From positions 1 to 56,240 of the forward strand of contig NZ_MRWD01000035.1 in assembly GCF_002093625.1 (NCBI RefSeq): DNA of 56,240 nt. The letters are read 5' to 3'. Within the stretch, counting starts at the first letter, position 1; each line of letters begins with the position of its first letter. This document shows positions 46,772 through 54,897 of the stretch, piece by piece. The translations under genes were made by a program, and so were the position numbers. The notes beneath the pieces are model-generated. The model saw nothing but the letters and a program-made list of their open reading frames with translations, was not told the DNA's origin and searched no databases. This DNA is from Rouxiella silvae. Its GTDB lineage: Bacteria > Pseudomonadota > Gammaproteobacteria > Enterobacterales > Enterobacteriaceae.

Positions 46772-48043
46772 TTAGCGAGACTGCTCTGACTTGCCCAGCG
46801 CGTAGGCGGCAGGTAAATCAAGACGCTGCCAGAAGGCCTGCTCAGGCGTAGTCCCGGAAAGCGGATAACCGGCTGGAAGCGCGGTTTTCACCATCATCTG
46901 ACGAAGTTTGGCCGCCGAAACCTTAGGCAGAGCCGCCTGCAGCAACACTTCGGCACCTTGCGGCACGCTAAGCTGCGTTGAAGCCATCTGCTGCTTCGGC
47001 AGGTTGTAACTCATGGTAAAACGATAGAATGCCTTCATGTCGGGAGAACGATAAGGGTCATCCTTGCCTGCGGTTTTGGCACACTCGGCAAGCGACGTTC
47101 CACACTCTTTCTCCAACGCCGCGCGCAGTTGATCTTTGGCCTCGTTAAACAAAACCACATAACGCGGATCGTTGAGATAGTGCGCAACGTTGCGCTGGGT
47201 GATCATCCTGGAGCCCATAATATCGAGCGGGTAATGCACCCCGAGCACAATACGTGAGTAGCCATAACGCGCACCACGTTCAACCAGGGAGTCATAGCGC
47301 TCGGGTATCATTTGGGCCATCAGCAGCGCATCGGTGTATCCAGTATTGGTATGTCCGCTTGGAAAAGACCCCCCGCCGGCAGTGTAAGGCTGATTATCTT
47401 TAACAACCGTATCGTCAGGCACTAAGTGAATGGTGTTCCCCTTGATAAGGAACGGTCGGGTATAGTTAAAGTGCTTTTTAGCAGCGCCGGTGCTGACTTC
47501 ACTGGCTTTGATAAGCGCCGCAGCTTTGCCAATTTCACCTTTGTCATACGCCGTTATGAAGGCTTTACCCAGACGTGGTCCCATAGCATCGGCCAGAAAA
47601 TAGAGATAGCTGATGCCTTCGGCGTCGGCAAGTGCCTGGTGACGCATGCCCTGCGTAGCATCACGGTTAATTGCCGTAACCGTCTCGAGGCTGGCCTTCA
47701 GCGTAGAATCTGGCAGTTGGCTAAAACCTGACAACAGTTCGATTCCAGCCTGCTGATTGGCCTTGGTCTGGAAGTCATAACCACGAGCCTTAAGCCATGC
47801 ACCGTCGGCCTGAGTACTATTTTGTTTGGCCTTGTCCAGCTGCCCACGGGTCAGCGATGCGGCACTGCCTTTTAAGGCGTTGATTTCCGCCTGCAGTGAT
47901 TGAGCTTCCAACGCGTTAAATGCCTGACTGGTTGAAGCCGAAGAGGTGCCATTCGCCAGCGAAGCCGCCTGTGGCAATGAAACGGCCTGAGCCTGCTGAG
48001 CGAGCAGCAGCGTTGCTGCAATAAGCGATAACCGAATTTTCAT
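46772..48043 (-). CDS. secreted PAP2-family acid phosphatase
   Basis: Exported protein of 423 residues with a signal peptide (cleavage after 'AQA'). The PAP2 / class A acid phosphatase motifs are intact: 'KKHFNYTRP' (KX6RP), 'SFPSGHT' and 'SRIVLGVHYPLD'. The long N-terminal region and the extra C-terminal region (about 120 residues after motif 3) distinguish it from PhoN. It is probably a periplasmic phosphomonoesterase of broad specificity. ATG 48043 has AAGGGAA upstream. It is divergent from the DUF3750 gene. Confidence 0.85.
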   Translation of the reverse strand: MKIRLSLIAATLLLAQQAQAVSLPQAASLANGTSSASTSQAFNALEAQSLQAEINALKGSAASLTRGQLDKAKQNSTQADGAWLKARGYDFQTKANQQAGIELLSGFSQLPDSTLKASLETVTAINRDATQGMRHQALADAEGISYLYFLADAMGPRLGKAFITAYDKGEIGKAAALIKASEVSTGAAKKHFNYTRPFLIKGNTIHLVPDDTVVKDNQPYTAGGGSFPSGHTNTGYTDALLMAQMIPERYDSLVERGARYGYSRIVLGVHYPLDIMGSRMITQRNVAHYLNDPRYVVLFNEAKDQLRAALEKECGTSLAECAKTAGKDDPYRSPDMKAFYRFTMSYNLPKQQMASTQLSVPQGAEVLLQAALPKVSAAKLRQMMVKTALPAGYPLSGTTPEQAFWQRLDLPAAYALGKSEQSR

Positions 48044-48228
48044 TAACTTTCCCTTATAATCAAACCATTAGCCGGTAATACCTCAACGCTAGCACCGCTG
48101 TATGACATTTTTATTGCAAAGGCCTGCTTGGAAGGCTCACAGCGGCGGCAATTTCGTTACTCTTTGTATGCTGCCGCCAGGGTCCACGCGCTTGCCACTC
48201 GCAGGGGTTTACATTAGGTTAGAGATTC

Positions 48229-49008
48229 ATGGGAATGGCGAAGAGAAAAGCAATGAATTACGTGAAATGGTTTAGTCTGGTTTATATCGTTGTATTGCTT
48301 TTGTCGTTTGGATACAGCTATGCCAAAGCATCGCAAAGTAAAGGCAATGCTGTGGAGCAAAACTGGTCAACGGCACGTCGCGACTCTTCATCGCTGGCAC
48401 CCAATCCTGAACAGCTCGCCAATACCGCCATTGTTCAGGTTTATGCGGCTTCTACTTACGGTTGGCGCGGGCTGTTTGCCGTCCATACTTGGATAATATT
48501 TAAGAAGGCCGGCGAAAATCAGTTCACCCGCTATGACGTCATTGGCTGGGGCAGCGGCGGTGTGGTTCGCCGTAACTATGCTATCCCCGACGGCTACTGG
48601 TTCGGTGCCAAACCGACTGTTCTGGTCGATCATCGCGGCGCTGCTGCCCAAGCGATGATCCCGCAAATTCAGGCTGCCGTCGCCCGTTATCCTTATCCGC
48701 AAACCTATCATGCGTGGCCTGGTCCAAACAGCAACACGTTTATTGCCCACATTGGCAGAGAAGTTCCCGCCCTTGAGCTGGATATGCCCTCTAACGCCAT
48801 CGGCAAAGACTATCGCCCGCTGTCGAGTCCCGTGGGATTACCGCCTTCGGGTAAAGGCGTACAAGTTTCGCTGCTGGGCGTTCTGGGCTTTAACGTTGGC
48901 GCTCAAGAGGGGATTGAAGTCAACGTGTTAGGTTTGAATCTTGGCGTAGATTTCAAATCTCCCGGACTGCGCCTGCCGTTTATTGGTCACGTAGGCTTTG
49001 AAGGCTGA
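48229..49008 (+). CDS. DUF3750-family membrane-anchored protein
   Basis: Protein of 259 residues with one N-terminal membrane segment ('WFSLVYIVVLLLSFGYSYA'), then a domain with 'YGWRGLFAVHTWIIFKK', 'YDVIGWG', 'HAWPGPNSNTFIAHIGREVP' and a C-terminal 'LGVLGFNVGAQEGIEVNVLGLNLGVDF'. These are features of DUF3750, whose His and Asn-containing centre suggests an enzyme, still undefined. It is probably anchored with the domain in the periplasm. The start may be ATG 48229 or ATG 48253. Confidence 0.82.
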   Translation: MGMAKRKAMNYVKWFSLVYIVVLLLSFGYSYAKASQSKGNAVEQNWSTARRDSSSLAPNPEQLANTAIVQVYAASTYGWRGLFAVHTWIIFKKAGENQFTRYDVIGWGSGGVVRRNYAIPDGYWFGAKPTVLVDHRGAAAQAMIPQIQAAVARYPYPQTYHAWPGPNSNTFIAHIGREVPALELDMPSNAIGKDYRPLSSPVGLPPSGKGVQVSLLGVLGFNVGAQEGIEVNVLGLNLGVDFKSPGLRLPFIGHVGFEG

Positions 49009-49036
49009 GGGAATAAAGATCTGCTGAGGTTTCTAA

Positions 49037-49075
49037 AAACTGTCTATTGAAACTTCCTCATTCATTAGACAGTTT
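49037..49075. terminator. hairpin between convergent genes
   Basis: 10-bp inverted repeat AAACTGTCTA / TAGACAGTTT with 19-base loop, between the DUF3750 and cytochrome genes. It can function on either strand but the T-run is weak. Confidence 0.5.
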
Positions 49076-49103
49076 GCTCATGTTATCACCCACTCCCTTC
49101 TCT

Positions 49104-49679
49104 CTACTTTTGTGTTAGGGGGGATTTCTTGCCTTGCGTATTCATGCCTTTTTTACCCGGTATCATTCTGAGCAACGTATTATCGTGCAGGCAATAATGG
49201 TGGAAAAGCGCGGCCGCCGCGTGCAGCCCAATTAAATAATATCCACAGTTTGCCATCAGTTCGTGAAGAGATTTAATCTTTTTCGACAGCAGTAAACTGT
49301 GCTCGAAAGATACCGGCATATTAAGAGTGAAAAGTGTCCACGCATCGCCTTTAAAGTATAAAGAGAGCACGCCAAGAATGGGGATACTGATAAATAAAAT
49401 ATAGACCGCAAGATGCATTAACTCACCCAGCCTGTGCAGCCAAATTTTTGGCGCGGGATTAATTGCCGGCGTAACGTACATCAGCCTGATGAACACCCGC
49501 AAGACCATCATTGCCAACACGCTAGCACCAAAACTAAAATGTAACAGAGTAAGCCATTGATGTTGAGGAAGACTTTTAGGGATGTAGCCACGAAGTTCGA
49601 TTGTGGCATAGGTGGCGACCACCAGCAGGAATACCAGCCAATGCAGTGCAATTTGTACCGGTTTATATTTTGTACGCAT
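49104..49679 (-). CDS. cybB: cytochrome b561
   Basis: Inner-membrane di-heme cytochrome b of 191 residues with four transmembrane helices. Heme-ligand His residues are in 'IALHWLVFLLVV', 'LLHFSFGASV' and 'LIGLHAAAALFHH'. It is strongly similar to E. coli CybB, for example the N-terminal 'HWLVFLLVVATYATIELRGYIP' and 'DNTLLRMIPGK' near the end. It acts as a superoxide:ubiquinone oxidoreductase in E. coli. It is monocistronic. Confidence 0.88.
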   Translation of the reverse strand: MRTKYKPVQIALHWLVFLLVVATYATIELRGYIPKSLPQHQWLTLLHFSFGASVLAMMVLRVFIRLMYVTPAINPAPKIWLHRLGELMHLAVYILFISIPILGVLSLYFKGDAWTLFTLNMPVSFEHSLLLSKKIKSLHELMANCGYYLIGLHAAAALFHHYCLHDNTLLRMIPGKKGMNTQGKKSPLTQK

Positions 49680-49799
49680 TAAGGTGTCTCTGAAAGATAC
49701 TTCGCTCAGCGTATCGCGATGACCTTAACCACACATTAAGAAAGGCTGATTAACGGGAGAAAAACCTTAACCCGCCGCAGCAGGTTAAGGGGATAATGC

Positions 49800-49961
49800 T
49801 TAAGATTTTTTGGTTTGAACCCAGAAGCCGTGAATAAGACCTGGGAAATAGCCGCAGATAGTCAGAATGATATTAATAATAAATGCCCAACCAAACCCTT
49901 TGCCGATTAAAACACCCAGCGGTGGGATAAGGATGGTAAAAAGTATTCTCCAGAAACCCAT
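49800..49961 (-). CDS. yqaE: YqaE/Pmp3-family membrane peptide
   Basis: Protein of 53 residues, too short for many gene finders. It begins 'MGFWRILFTILIPPLGVLI' and has two transmembrane helices with 'GKGFGWAFIINIILTICGYFPG' between, then 'LIHGFWVQTKKS'. It is almost colinear with E. coli YqaE (UPF0057/Pmp3), a small stress-induced membrane protein linked with osmotic and membrane-potential stress. Ribosome site GGAG lies seven bases before ATG 49961. Confidence 0.93.
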   Translation of the reverse strand: MGFWRILFTILIPPLGVLIGKGFGWAFIINIILTICGYFPGLIHGFWVQTKKS

Positions 49962-50149
49962 AATGTTCTCCTTTTCTTGTTTGATCTTTCTTGTTTCATC
50001 GTTCTTTTTACATAAAGAACGTTAGCCGTTTTATGTTTATCAGACAATAAGAGTTCTCTTGTTTACCGATTGCCTCCGTTCTATCACCCGATTAGTATTC
50101 AGTTATGCCATGATGCAACAAGCCACTGACCCGAGAGGAGATGCAGTTA

Positions 50150-50488
50150 ATGAAACAGGAAGTCCTGCTACTGATCGTCGCGATTGTGTTTATCGTTATT
50201 ATTTTTGGCACCGTGATGAGTATCGCTGTACGTGCAAAAGGTCTGAAAAAAGCCTATTGGCTGCTGTGCAGTTTTCTTATTGGCATCGGCAGTTTATCGT
50301 TCATCTATTTCCTCTCCTTTCCCGAGCCGTCAATGGTCTCAGACCGCAATGTGTCGGGTGAAATGCCCCCAGAGCTAGGCTTTGCAGGCTTCATTACCCG
50401 CACTGGGATTGCCGCTGCTTTGCTCGGTTTTCTGGTTATGGGACTTTGGCGCCTGGTAGGCCTGTTCAACAAGCCTAATTCTCGATAG
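50150..50488 (+). CDS. small membrane protein
   Basis: Protein of 112 residues with three hydrophobic segments ('VLLLIVAIVFIVIIFGTVMS', 'AYWLLCSFLIGIGSLSFIYFL' and 'GIAAALLGFLVMGLWRLVGLF'). I do not recognise a family. I chose ATG 50150 because GAGAGGAG lies nine bases upstream; the ATG at 50141 abuts it. It may be functionally unrelated to its neighbours. Confidence 0.65.
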   Translation: MKQEVLLLIVAIVFIVIIFGTVMSIAVRAKGLKKAYWLLCSFLIGIGSLSFIYFLSFPEPSMVSDRNVSGEMPPELGFAGFITRTGIAAALLGFLVMGLWRLVGLFNKPNSR

Positions 50489-50533
50489 TTCTCTCAATAA
50501 ACTCTGAATAAGGGCTTGGCCCAGCGAAGGTTT

Positions 50534-50553
50534 AACTGTATATTTATCCAGCC
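50534..50553. promoter_or_regulatory. LexA box of dinI
   Basis: CTGTATATTTATCCAG (50536-50551) matches CTGT-N8-ACAG except for one base in the last half; the E. coli dinI box has the same CCAG ending. It lies about 55 bases before the dinI start. Confidence 0.85.
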
Positions 50554-50606
50554 AAAAATGTGGCATTGGCTTTTCCGATGAGATAGATGAGATAAGAGAG
50601 CGGGCT

Positions 50607-50849
50607 ATGCGGGTTGAACTAAGCTATGACAAAAGAAACGTTGCGGGTATTCCCGGCGCGAGTGAAAAGATAACTCAGGAATTAACCAAGCGGGTTCACC
50701 GAATGTTCCCCGATGCAGAAATAAAAGTCAAAGCTATGCAGGCGAACGGCTTGAGCACGCACGGCGCGTCTAAGCAAGAAAAGTCACAGCTTAATCAAAT
50801 GCTTGAAGAGATGTTTGATGAGGCCGACGAATGGCTCTCCTATGAGTGA
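50607..50849 (+). CDS. dinI: DinI-family protein
   Basis: Protein of 80 residues aligning with E. coli DinI (81): 'RVELSYDKR', 'ITQELTKRVHRMFPDAEIKVKAMQANGLSTHGASKQEKSQLNQMLEEMFDEADEW'. It keeps the acidic C-terminal helix that mimics DNA and modulates RecA filaments. Together with the LexA box, it is part of the SOS response. Confidence 0.92.
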   Translation: MRVELSYDKRNVAGIPGASEKITQELTKRVHRMFPDAEIKVKAMQANGLSTHGASKQEKSQLNQMLEEMFDEADEWLSYE

Positions 50850-50960
50850 TTCATTCTTATTTACTTACAAAGCGCAATTGAAATAAACATATCAATACGG
50901 TGGCTTATTATAAGATAGCCACAGAAGATAAAATATTTTAATGACATTGCGAAGTAATAG

Positions 50961-52724
50961 ATGCCCAATCCAAAGAAAAACAGCGCCCAACCCAATTTTT
51001 ATTCTAAACGTTTCGCGTTGATTTGCTTAGGTATTGTCTGCTGTATGGGGCTGCTTCTGGGACGAGTCGGGTATTTACAGTTGCTCAATCGCCCAATGCT
51101 TGAGCGGCAGGCCGATCAGCGCTCGCTGCGTACACAAATTATTCCTGCCGGTCGCGGGACTATCGCCGACCGCAATGGCCACCCTCTTGCCCTGAGCGTG
51201 GCTTCAAAAGACGTGATTGCCGACCCTTACCGCATTGCTCAGCTTCATAGCGATTTAAACAGTCCCAAATGGCAGTATCTGGCCTCGGCGCTGGATATGC
51301 CGCTCTCTCAGCTCCAACAAATCATCACCGTTGACCCTAAACGCCGCTTTGTGTTCCTCGGCAGAAAAATCGAACAGGGGATTGCCAAAGATATTGGTGA
51401 ACTGCATCTCGGCGGGATAATTTTACAGCACGACGACAGCCGCTACTATCCTATGAGCGAAGCGGCGGCCAATCTGGTTGGCGTGGTAGGAACAGATAAT
51501 GAAGGCTTGACCGGTCTTGAGCGCGGTTTTAATACCCTGCTTCAGGGCAAACCAGGCATGCGCGAATTTCGTCAGGACGGTCAGGGCAACGTGATCGGTA
51601 TTCTCAAGGATGTGCCACCCGAGCAGCCGCCAACGGTAAATCTCAGCATCGACAGCTACATTCAATACGTGGTCTATGCCGCGTTACGAAAAGGCGTGAT
51701 GTTAAACCAGGCTGACTCAGGTGCCGCTGTCATGGTGGATGTAAACACCGGCGAAGTATTGGGGATGGCGTCCTATCCGTCATTCAACCCAAATAATTAC
51801 GCCGGCGTCGATGCCAAAGACATGCGTAACGTGGCGGTTAGCGACAGTTTTGAACCCGGCTCAACCGTTAAACCGCTGGTGGTAATGTCTGGCCTCGCAC
51901 ACAATATTATCCGTCCTGACACGGTTCTTGATACCCGCCCTTACACCGTCAATGGCCACTTGATCCGCGACGTTGGACACGAATCGGCACTGACTATTAC
52001 TGGCGTACTGCAAAAATCCAGTGACATTGGCGTATCACATATTGCTTTGGCAATGCCTGCGCAGGTGCTTGTCGACCAGTATCACTCCTTTGGTTTGGGT
52101 AAGCCGACCGACTTGGGCATTGGTGGCGAAAGTGGGGGTTACTTCCCTCTCCACCGCGAGCGCTGGGCGGATATCGAACGCGCCACCTTTGCGTTTGGCT
52201 ACGGTCTGCGCGTTACGCCTCTGCAGATTGCCCGTGAATATGCCACCATTGGCTCCTTCGGAATTTATCGCCCATTGTCGATAACCAAAGTTACCCCGCC
52301 GGTATTGGGTACGCGTGTTATGGATAAAAATGTGGTGGAGACAGTGGTACACATGATGGAAAGCGACGCCTTACCGGGCGGCAGCGGATTAAGCGCCGCA
52401 GTTCCGGGTTATCGTCTGGCAATTAAAACCGGTACGGCTGAGAAAATGGGCCCTTCTGGCAAATATGATGGCGGTTATATCAACTACACCGCAGGCGTGG
52501 CTCCCGCCAGCAATCCGCGCGTTGCGCTGGTGGTGATGGTGAACAATCCGCAGGCCGGTAAACACTTCGGGGGGTCGGTAGCGGGTCCAATATTCGGTGA
52601 GATTATGGGTCAGGTATTGAACCATATGAATATCGCGCCGGATGCCTTGGTTCCAGAAACGCCGCCAACAACGGTTGTATCATCCAGCAAGGCTGTTAAG
52701 CTGAAAGAGAAAGGCGCTCAGTGA
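50961..52724 (+). CDS. second FtsI/PBP3-type transpeptidase
   Basis: Class B penicillin-binding protein of 587 residues, similar to E. coli FtsI (588). A short cytosolic N terminus and membrane helix (about 19-38) are followed by a pedestal domain and a transpeptidase domain with SxxK at S301-TVK304, KTG at 489-491, and SSD at 353-355, where E. coli FtsI has SSN. The gene lies outside any division (dcw) cluster, so it is a paralogue. It resembles PBP3SAL of Salmonella, which replaces PBP3 at acid pH inside host cells. It follows dinI and is followed by two tiny membrane ORFs. Confidence 0.85.
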   Translation: MPNPKKNSAQPNFYSKRFALICLGIVCCMGLLLGRVGYLQLLNRPMLERQADQRSLRTQIIPAGRGTIADRNGHPLALSVASKDVIADPYRIAQLHSDLNSPKWQYLASALDMPLSQLQQIITVDPKRRFVFLGRKIEQGIAKDIGELHLGGIILQHDDSRYYPMSEAAANLVGVVGTDNEGLTGLERGFNTLLQGKPGMREFRQDGQGNVIGILKDVPPEQPPTVNLSIDSYIQYVVYAALRKGVMLNQADSGAAVMVDVNTGEVLGMASYPSFNPNNYAGVDAKDMRNVAVSDSFEPGSTVKPLVVMSGLAHNIIRPDTVLDTRPYTVNGHLIRDVGHESALTITGVLQKSSDIGVSHIALAMPAQVLVDQYHSFGLGKPTDLGIGGESGGYFPLHRERWADIERATFAFGYGLRVTPLQIAREYATIGSFGIYRPLSITKVTPPVLGTRVMDKNVVETVVHMMESDALPGGSGLSAAVPGYRLAIKTGTAEKMGPSGKYDGGYINYTAGVAPASNPRVALVVMVNNPQAGKHFGGSVAGPIFGEIMGQVLNHMNIAPDALVPETPPTTVVSSSKAVKLKEKGAQ

Positions 52725-52739
52725 ACATCAAGGTCACGC

Positions 52740-52773
52740 GATAAATCAGCGAAATCGGGCTAATTTATCGCCT
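52740..52773 (+). terminator. hairpin after the PBP3 paralogue
   Basis: Inverted repeat GCGATAAAT / ATTTATCGC enclosing 16 bases, 16 bases after the stop codon. There is no strong T-run. Confidence 0.5.
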
Positions 52774-52885
52774 TCTGGGTAAATAACGGTAAAAGCCATT
52801 TATTTCACTGCGGGTGACTGGATTTCTAGCGGCAAATTTTGTACCTTTCGCCTCTATTTCCTCTTTACGAACAGTGACTATCCGT

Positions 52886-52978
52886 ATGAAACGGCTATTT
52901 ATCGTTGCTTTTGTTTTTCTCGCAGTCTGCATTACCGTGATCGCCCTGAATATGCACGGAACCAGTCCGTGGAGTTAA
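52886..52978 (+). CDS. tiny membrane ORF A (30 residues)
   Basis: Reads 'MKRLFIVAFVFLAVCITVIA' followed by ten more residues: one membrane helix with a positive N terminus and a polar tail. It starts at ATG 52886 with a weak ribosome site. I do not recognise it. It lies upstream of a second similar ORF, which supports, but does not prove, translation of both. Confidence 0.45.
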   Translation: MKRLFIVAFVFLAVCITVIALNMHGTSPWS

Positions 52979-53011
52979 CAGCCCAGGCAGCAAGAGTCAG
53001 GAGACAGAATT

Positions 53012-53119
53012 TTGCCTACCGGTAAGCGTTTTATTTTGATGGTGCTCGCAATCCTCGTTGGCATTGTGGTGTTAGACGATGCCATTGCCCGCATTATCCA
53101 CTGGATCCTGCTACGCTAA
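53012..53119 (+). CDS. tiny membrane ORF B (35 residues)
   Basis: Reads 'MPTGKRFILMVLAILVGIVV' followed by 15 more residues: one or two hydrophobic segments and a C-terminal 'HWILLR'. The likely start is TTG 53012, with AGGAG about eight bases upstream, a good ribosome site. It follows ORF A by 33 bases. The function is unknown. Small inner-membrane peptides of this size often regulate kinases or transporters, but no such role can be inferred here. Confidence 0.5.
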   Translation: MPTGKRFILMVLAILVGIVVLDDAIARIIHWILLR

Positions 53120-53208
53120 CGCCCTCAAGCACCTATCCCTTTCTCACTTTCCGCCTTGGCTGGGAATTTGTGTATAATCATCTCATCGAAACTAATCACT
53201 GACAGGCT

Positions 53209-53595
53209 ATGGCACAAGACCTCCACCTTACTATCGTCAGCGCACTCAGCAAATGGATTGAAGGCCATTTGGGAAGAGTTATCCATCTCGAGGAACTGGC
53301 GGAATACTCCGGCTACTCACTGTGGCATATGCAGAAGATCTTTAAAGAATCGACCGGCATTTCTCTCGGCAAGTACATCCGCGAGAGGCGTCTGGCCAGC
53401 GCGGTCTATCAGTTAAGCAGCAGTGATTCATCGATTTTTGATATCGCAATGGACTTTGGTTTTGGTTCGCAGTCCCACTTTACCTACATGTTCCGCAAGC
53501 GCTTTAACATTACCCCTCACGAATTCCGTCAAAACCCGGATATCAAGCTCGATGTTGCCCCACCGCTGCACCTTATCCATCAAAAATCGGCCTGA
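53209..53595 (+). CDS. MarA/SoxS-like AraC-family regulator
   Basis: Protein of 128 residues consisting essentially of the two-helix-turn-helix AraC DNA-binding domain, like MarA, SoxS and RamA. The first HTH is 'IHLEELAEYSGYSLWHMQKIFKESTG' and the second 'SIFDIAMDFGFGSQSHFTYMFRKRFNITPHEFR'. It lacks an effector domain, so its level probably sets activity. It is most likely a regulator of stress, efflux or envelope genes (inference). A consensus -10 TATAAT lies at 53173-53178. Its stop touches that of the convergent DUF1348 gene. Confidence 0.85.
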   Translation: MAQDLHLTIVSALSKWIEGHLGRVIHLEELAEYSGYSLWHMQKIFKESTGISLGKYIRERRLASAVYQLSSSDSSIFDIAMDFGFGSQSHFTYMFRKRFNITPHEFRQNPDIKLDVAPPLHLIHQKSA

Positions 53596-54081
53596 CTAAA
53601 AGCCCAGCTCGCTGAGACCCGGATGATCGTCGGGTCTACGCCCCAGCGGCCAGTAGAACTTGCGTTCGGACTCTTTAATCGGCAAATCGTTAATGCAGGC
53701 GTGGCGTTCATACATCAGCCCCTGTTCATTAAAAGCCCAGTTTTCGTTGCCAAAGCTGCGGAACCAATTCCCCGAGTCGTCGTGCCACTCATAGGCAAAG
53801 CGAACGGCAATCCGCTCGCCGTCAAACGCCCACAGCTCCTTGATCAATCGATAGTCCAGCTCCTTAGCCCATTTACGCGCCAGAAAATCAACGACGTTGT
53901 GCTGTCCGCGAACAAATTCGCTGCGGTTACGCCAGCGTGTGTCCTCGGAATAAACCTGGCTAACGCGCTGCGGGTCGCGGCTGTTCCATGCGTCTTCAGC
54001 CAGTCTTACCTTTTCAGCGGCACTTTCGTGGTTAAAAGGAGGAAGTGGTTTTTTCAATGGGGGTAGGTTCTTTTCAGACAT
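53596..54081 (-). CDS. DUF1348-family (NTF2-like) protein
   Basis: Protein of 161 residues of the DUF1348 family: a SnoaL/NTF2-like fold, with '[28 protein letters not shown]', '[29 protein letters not shown]' and '[25 protein letters not shown]'. It may be a small-molecule-binding or enzyme-like protein; role unknown. It is divergent from a TetR-type gene across two mirrored operators, which suggests direct repression. Confidence 0.85.
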   Translation of the reverse strand: MSEKNLPPLKKPLPPFNHESAAEKVRLAEDAWNSRDPQRVSQVYSEDTRWRNRSEFVRGQHNVVDFLARKWAKELDYRLIKELWAFDGERIAVRFAYEWHDDSGNWFRSFGNENWAFNEQGLMYERHACINDLPIKESERKFYWPLGRRPDDHPGLSELGF

Positions 54082-54122
54082 AACGACCTCAATATTTTTC
54101 GAAATAAGGGATATCTCTTCAC

Positions 54123-54177
54123 GTAGACAACTCTGTCTACATCAATTACACTAGCGCAGGTAGACAGAGTTGTCTAC
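54123..54177. promoter_or_regulatory. pair of mirrored TetR operators
   Basis: Sites 54123-54140 (GTAGACAACTCTGTCTAC) and 54160-54177 (GTAGACAGAGTTGTCTAC) are exact reverse complements of each other. Each also has GTAGACA/TGTCTAC half-sites. They lie between the divergent TetR and DUF1348 genes. Confidence 0.8.
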
Positions 54178-54221
54178 ACTCACCCAGTGAAATAATTTTG
54201 ATAACTTTAAAGAGTCGCGAA

Positions 54222-54833
54222 ATGAATGTGCAGTCCCCTACTGTCGCCCCAAAATCGCCAATAGCGGCGAAAGATCGCATTTTGCATACCGCACATACGC
54301 TTTTTTATCGTGATGGGATCCGTGCGACGGGCATCGACCTGATTATTAAGCAGGCCGGAGTGACCAAGGTGACGTTTTATCGGCATTATTCTAGTAAGGA
54401 CGCGCTGATCCTGGCCTTTTTGCACTATCGTCACCAGCGTTGGATGGCGTGGTTTAGCCAAGCATTGGGCCGTTATTCAGCAGAGTTGCCGTTGCCTGCC
54501 GCGTTGGCATCAACTCTGCTGGAGTGGTTCACAGGGGAAGATTTTCGCGGCTGTGCCTTCATCAACAGCACTCTGGAATACGCCGTGCCACTGCCTGAAG
54601 TTAGAGAGCTTTCCGTCACTCATAAACGTGATATGGCGAAGGCTGTCGAGGGATATCTTGCTGAGTCAGACGGTATGTCCGACCAGGCCGAGTGTGTGGC
54701 GCTGCTGATTGACGGCGCGATTGTTAAAGCTCAGATGGAAAACCAGGCGCAGCCTGCCGTTAGGTTTATGCAACACATGCTGGAGATTTTAATCAGACAA
54801 TGGTCGACTAAGGCGGGAGCCGATAATGAGTAA
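54222..54833 (+). CDS. TetR/AcrR-family regulator
   Basis: Protein of 203 residues with an N-terminal TetR helix-turn-helix ('RATGIDLIIKQAGVTKVTFYRHYSSKDALILAFL') and a helical C-terminal ligand domain. I chose ATG 54222 because GAG lies about 8 bases upstream; the frame is open to 54198. It probably represses itself and the divergent DUF1348 gene through the mirrored operators. Confidence 0.88.
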   Translation: MNVQSPTVAPKSPIAAKDRILHTAHTLFYRDGIRATGIDLIIKQAGVTKVTFYRHYSSKDALILAFLHYRHQRWMAWFSQALGRYSAELPLPAALASTLLEWFTGEDFRGCAFINSTLEYAVPLPEVRELSVTHKRDMAKAVEGYLAESDGMSDQAECVALLIDGAIVKAQMENQAQPAVRFMQHMLEILIRQWSTKAGADNE

Positions 54834-54840
54834 GCGCCCA

Positions 54841-54872
54841 CAAAAAAACGCAGCCGAGGCTGCGTTTTTTTG
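54841..54872. terminator. bidirectional terminator before the porin gene end
   Basis: Stem AAAAAAACGCAGC / GCTGCGTTTTTTT with short loop between the convergent TetR and porin genes. T-runs follow on both strands. Confidence 0.9.
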
Positions 54873-54897
54873 TATCTGTGTCTGTAAAAGGCAATGC

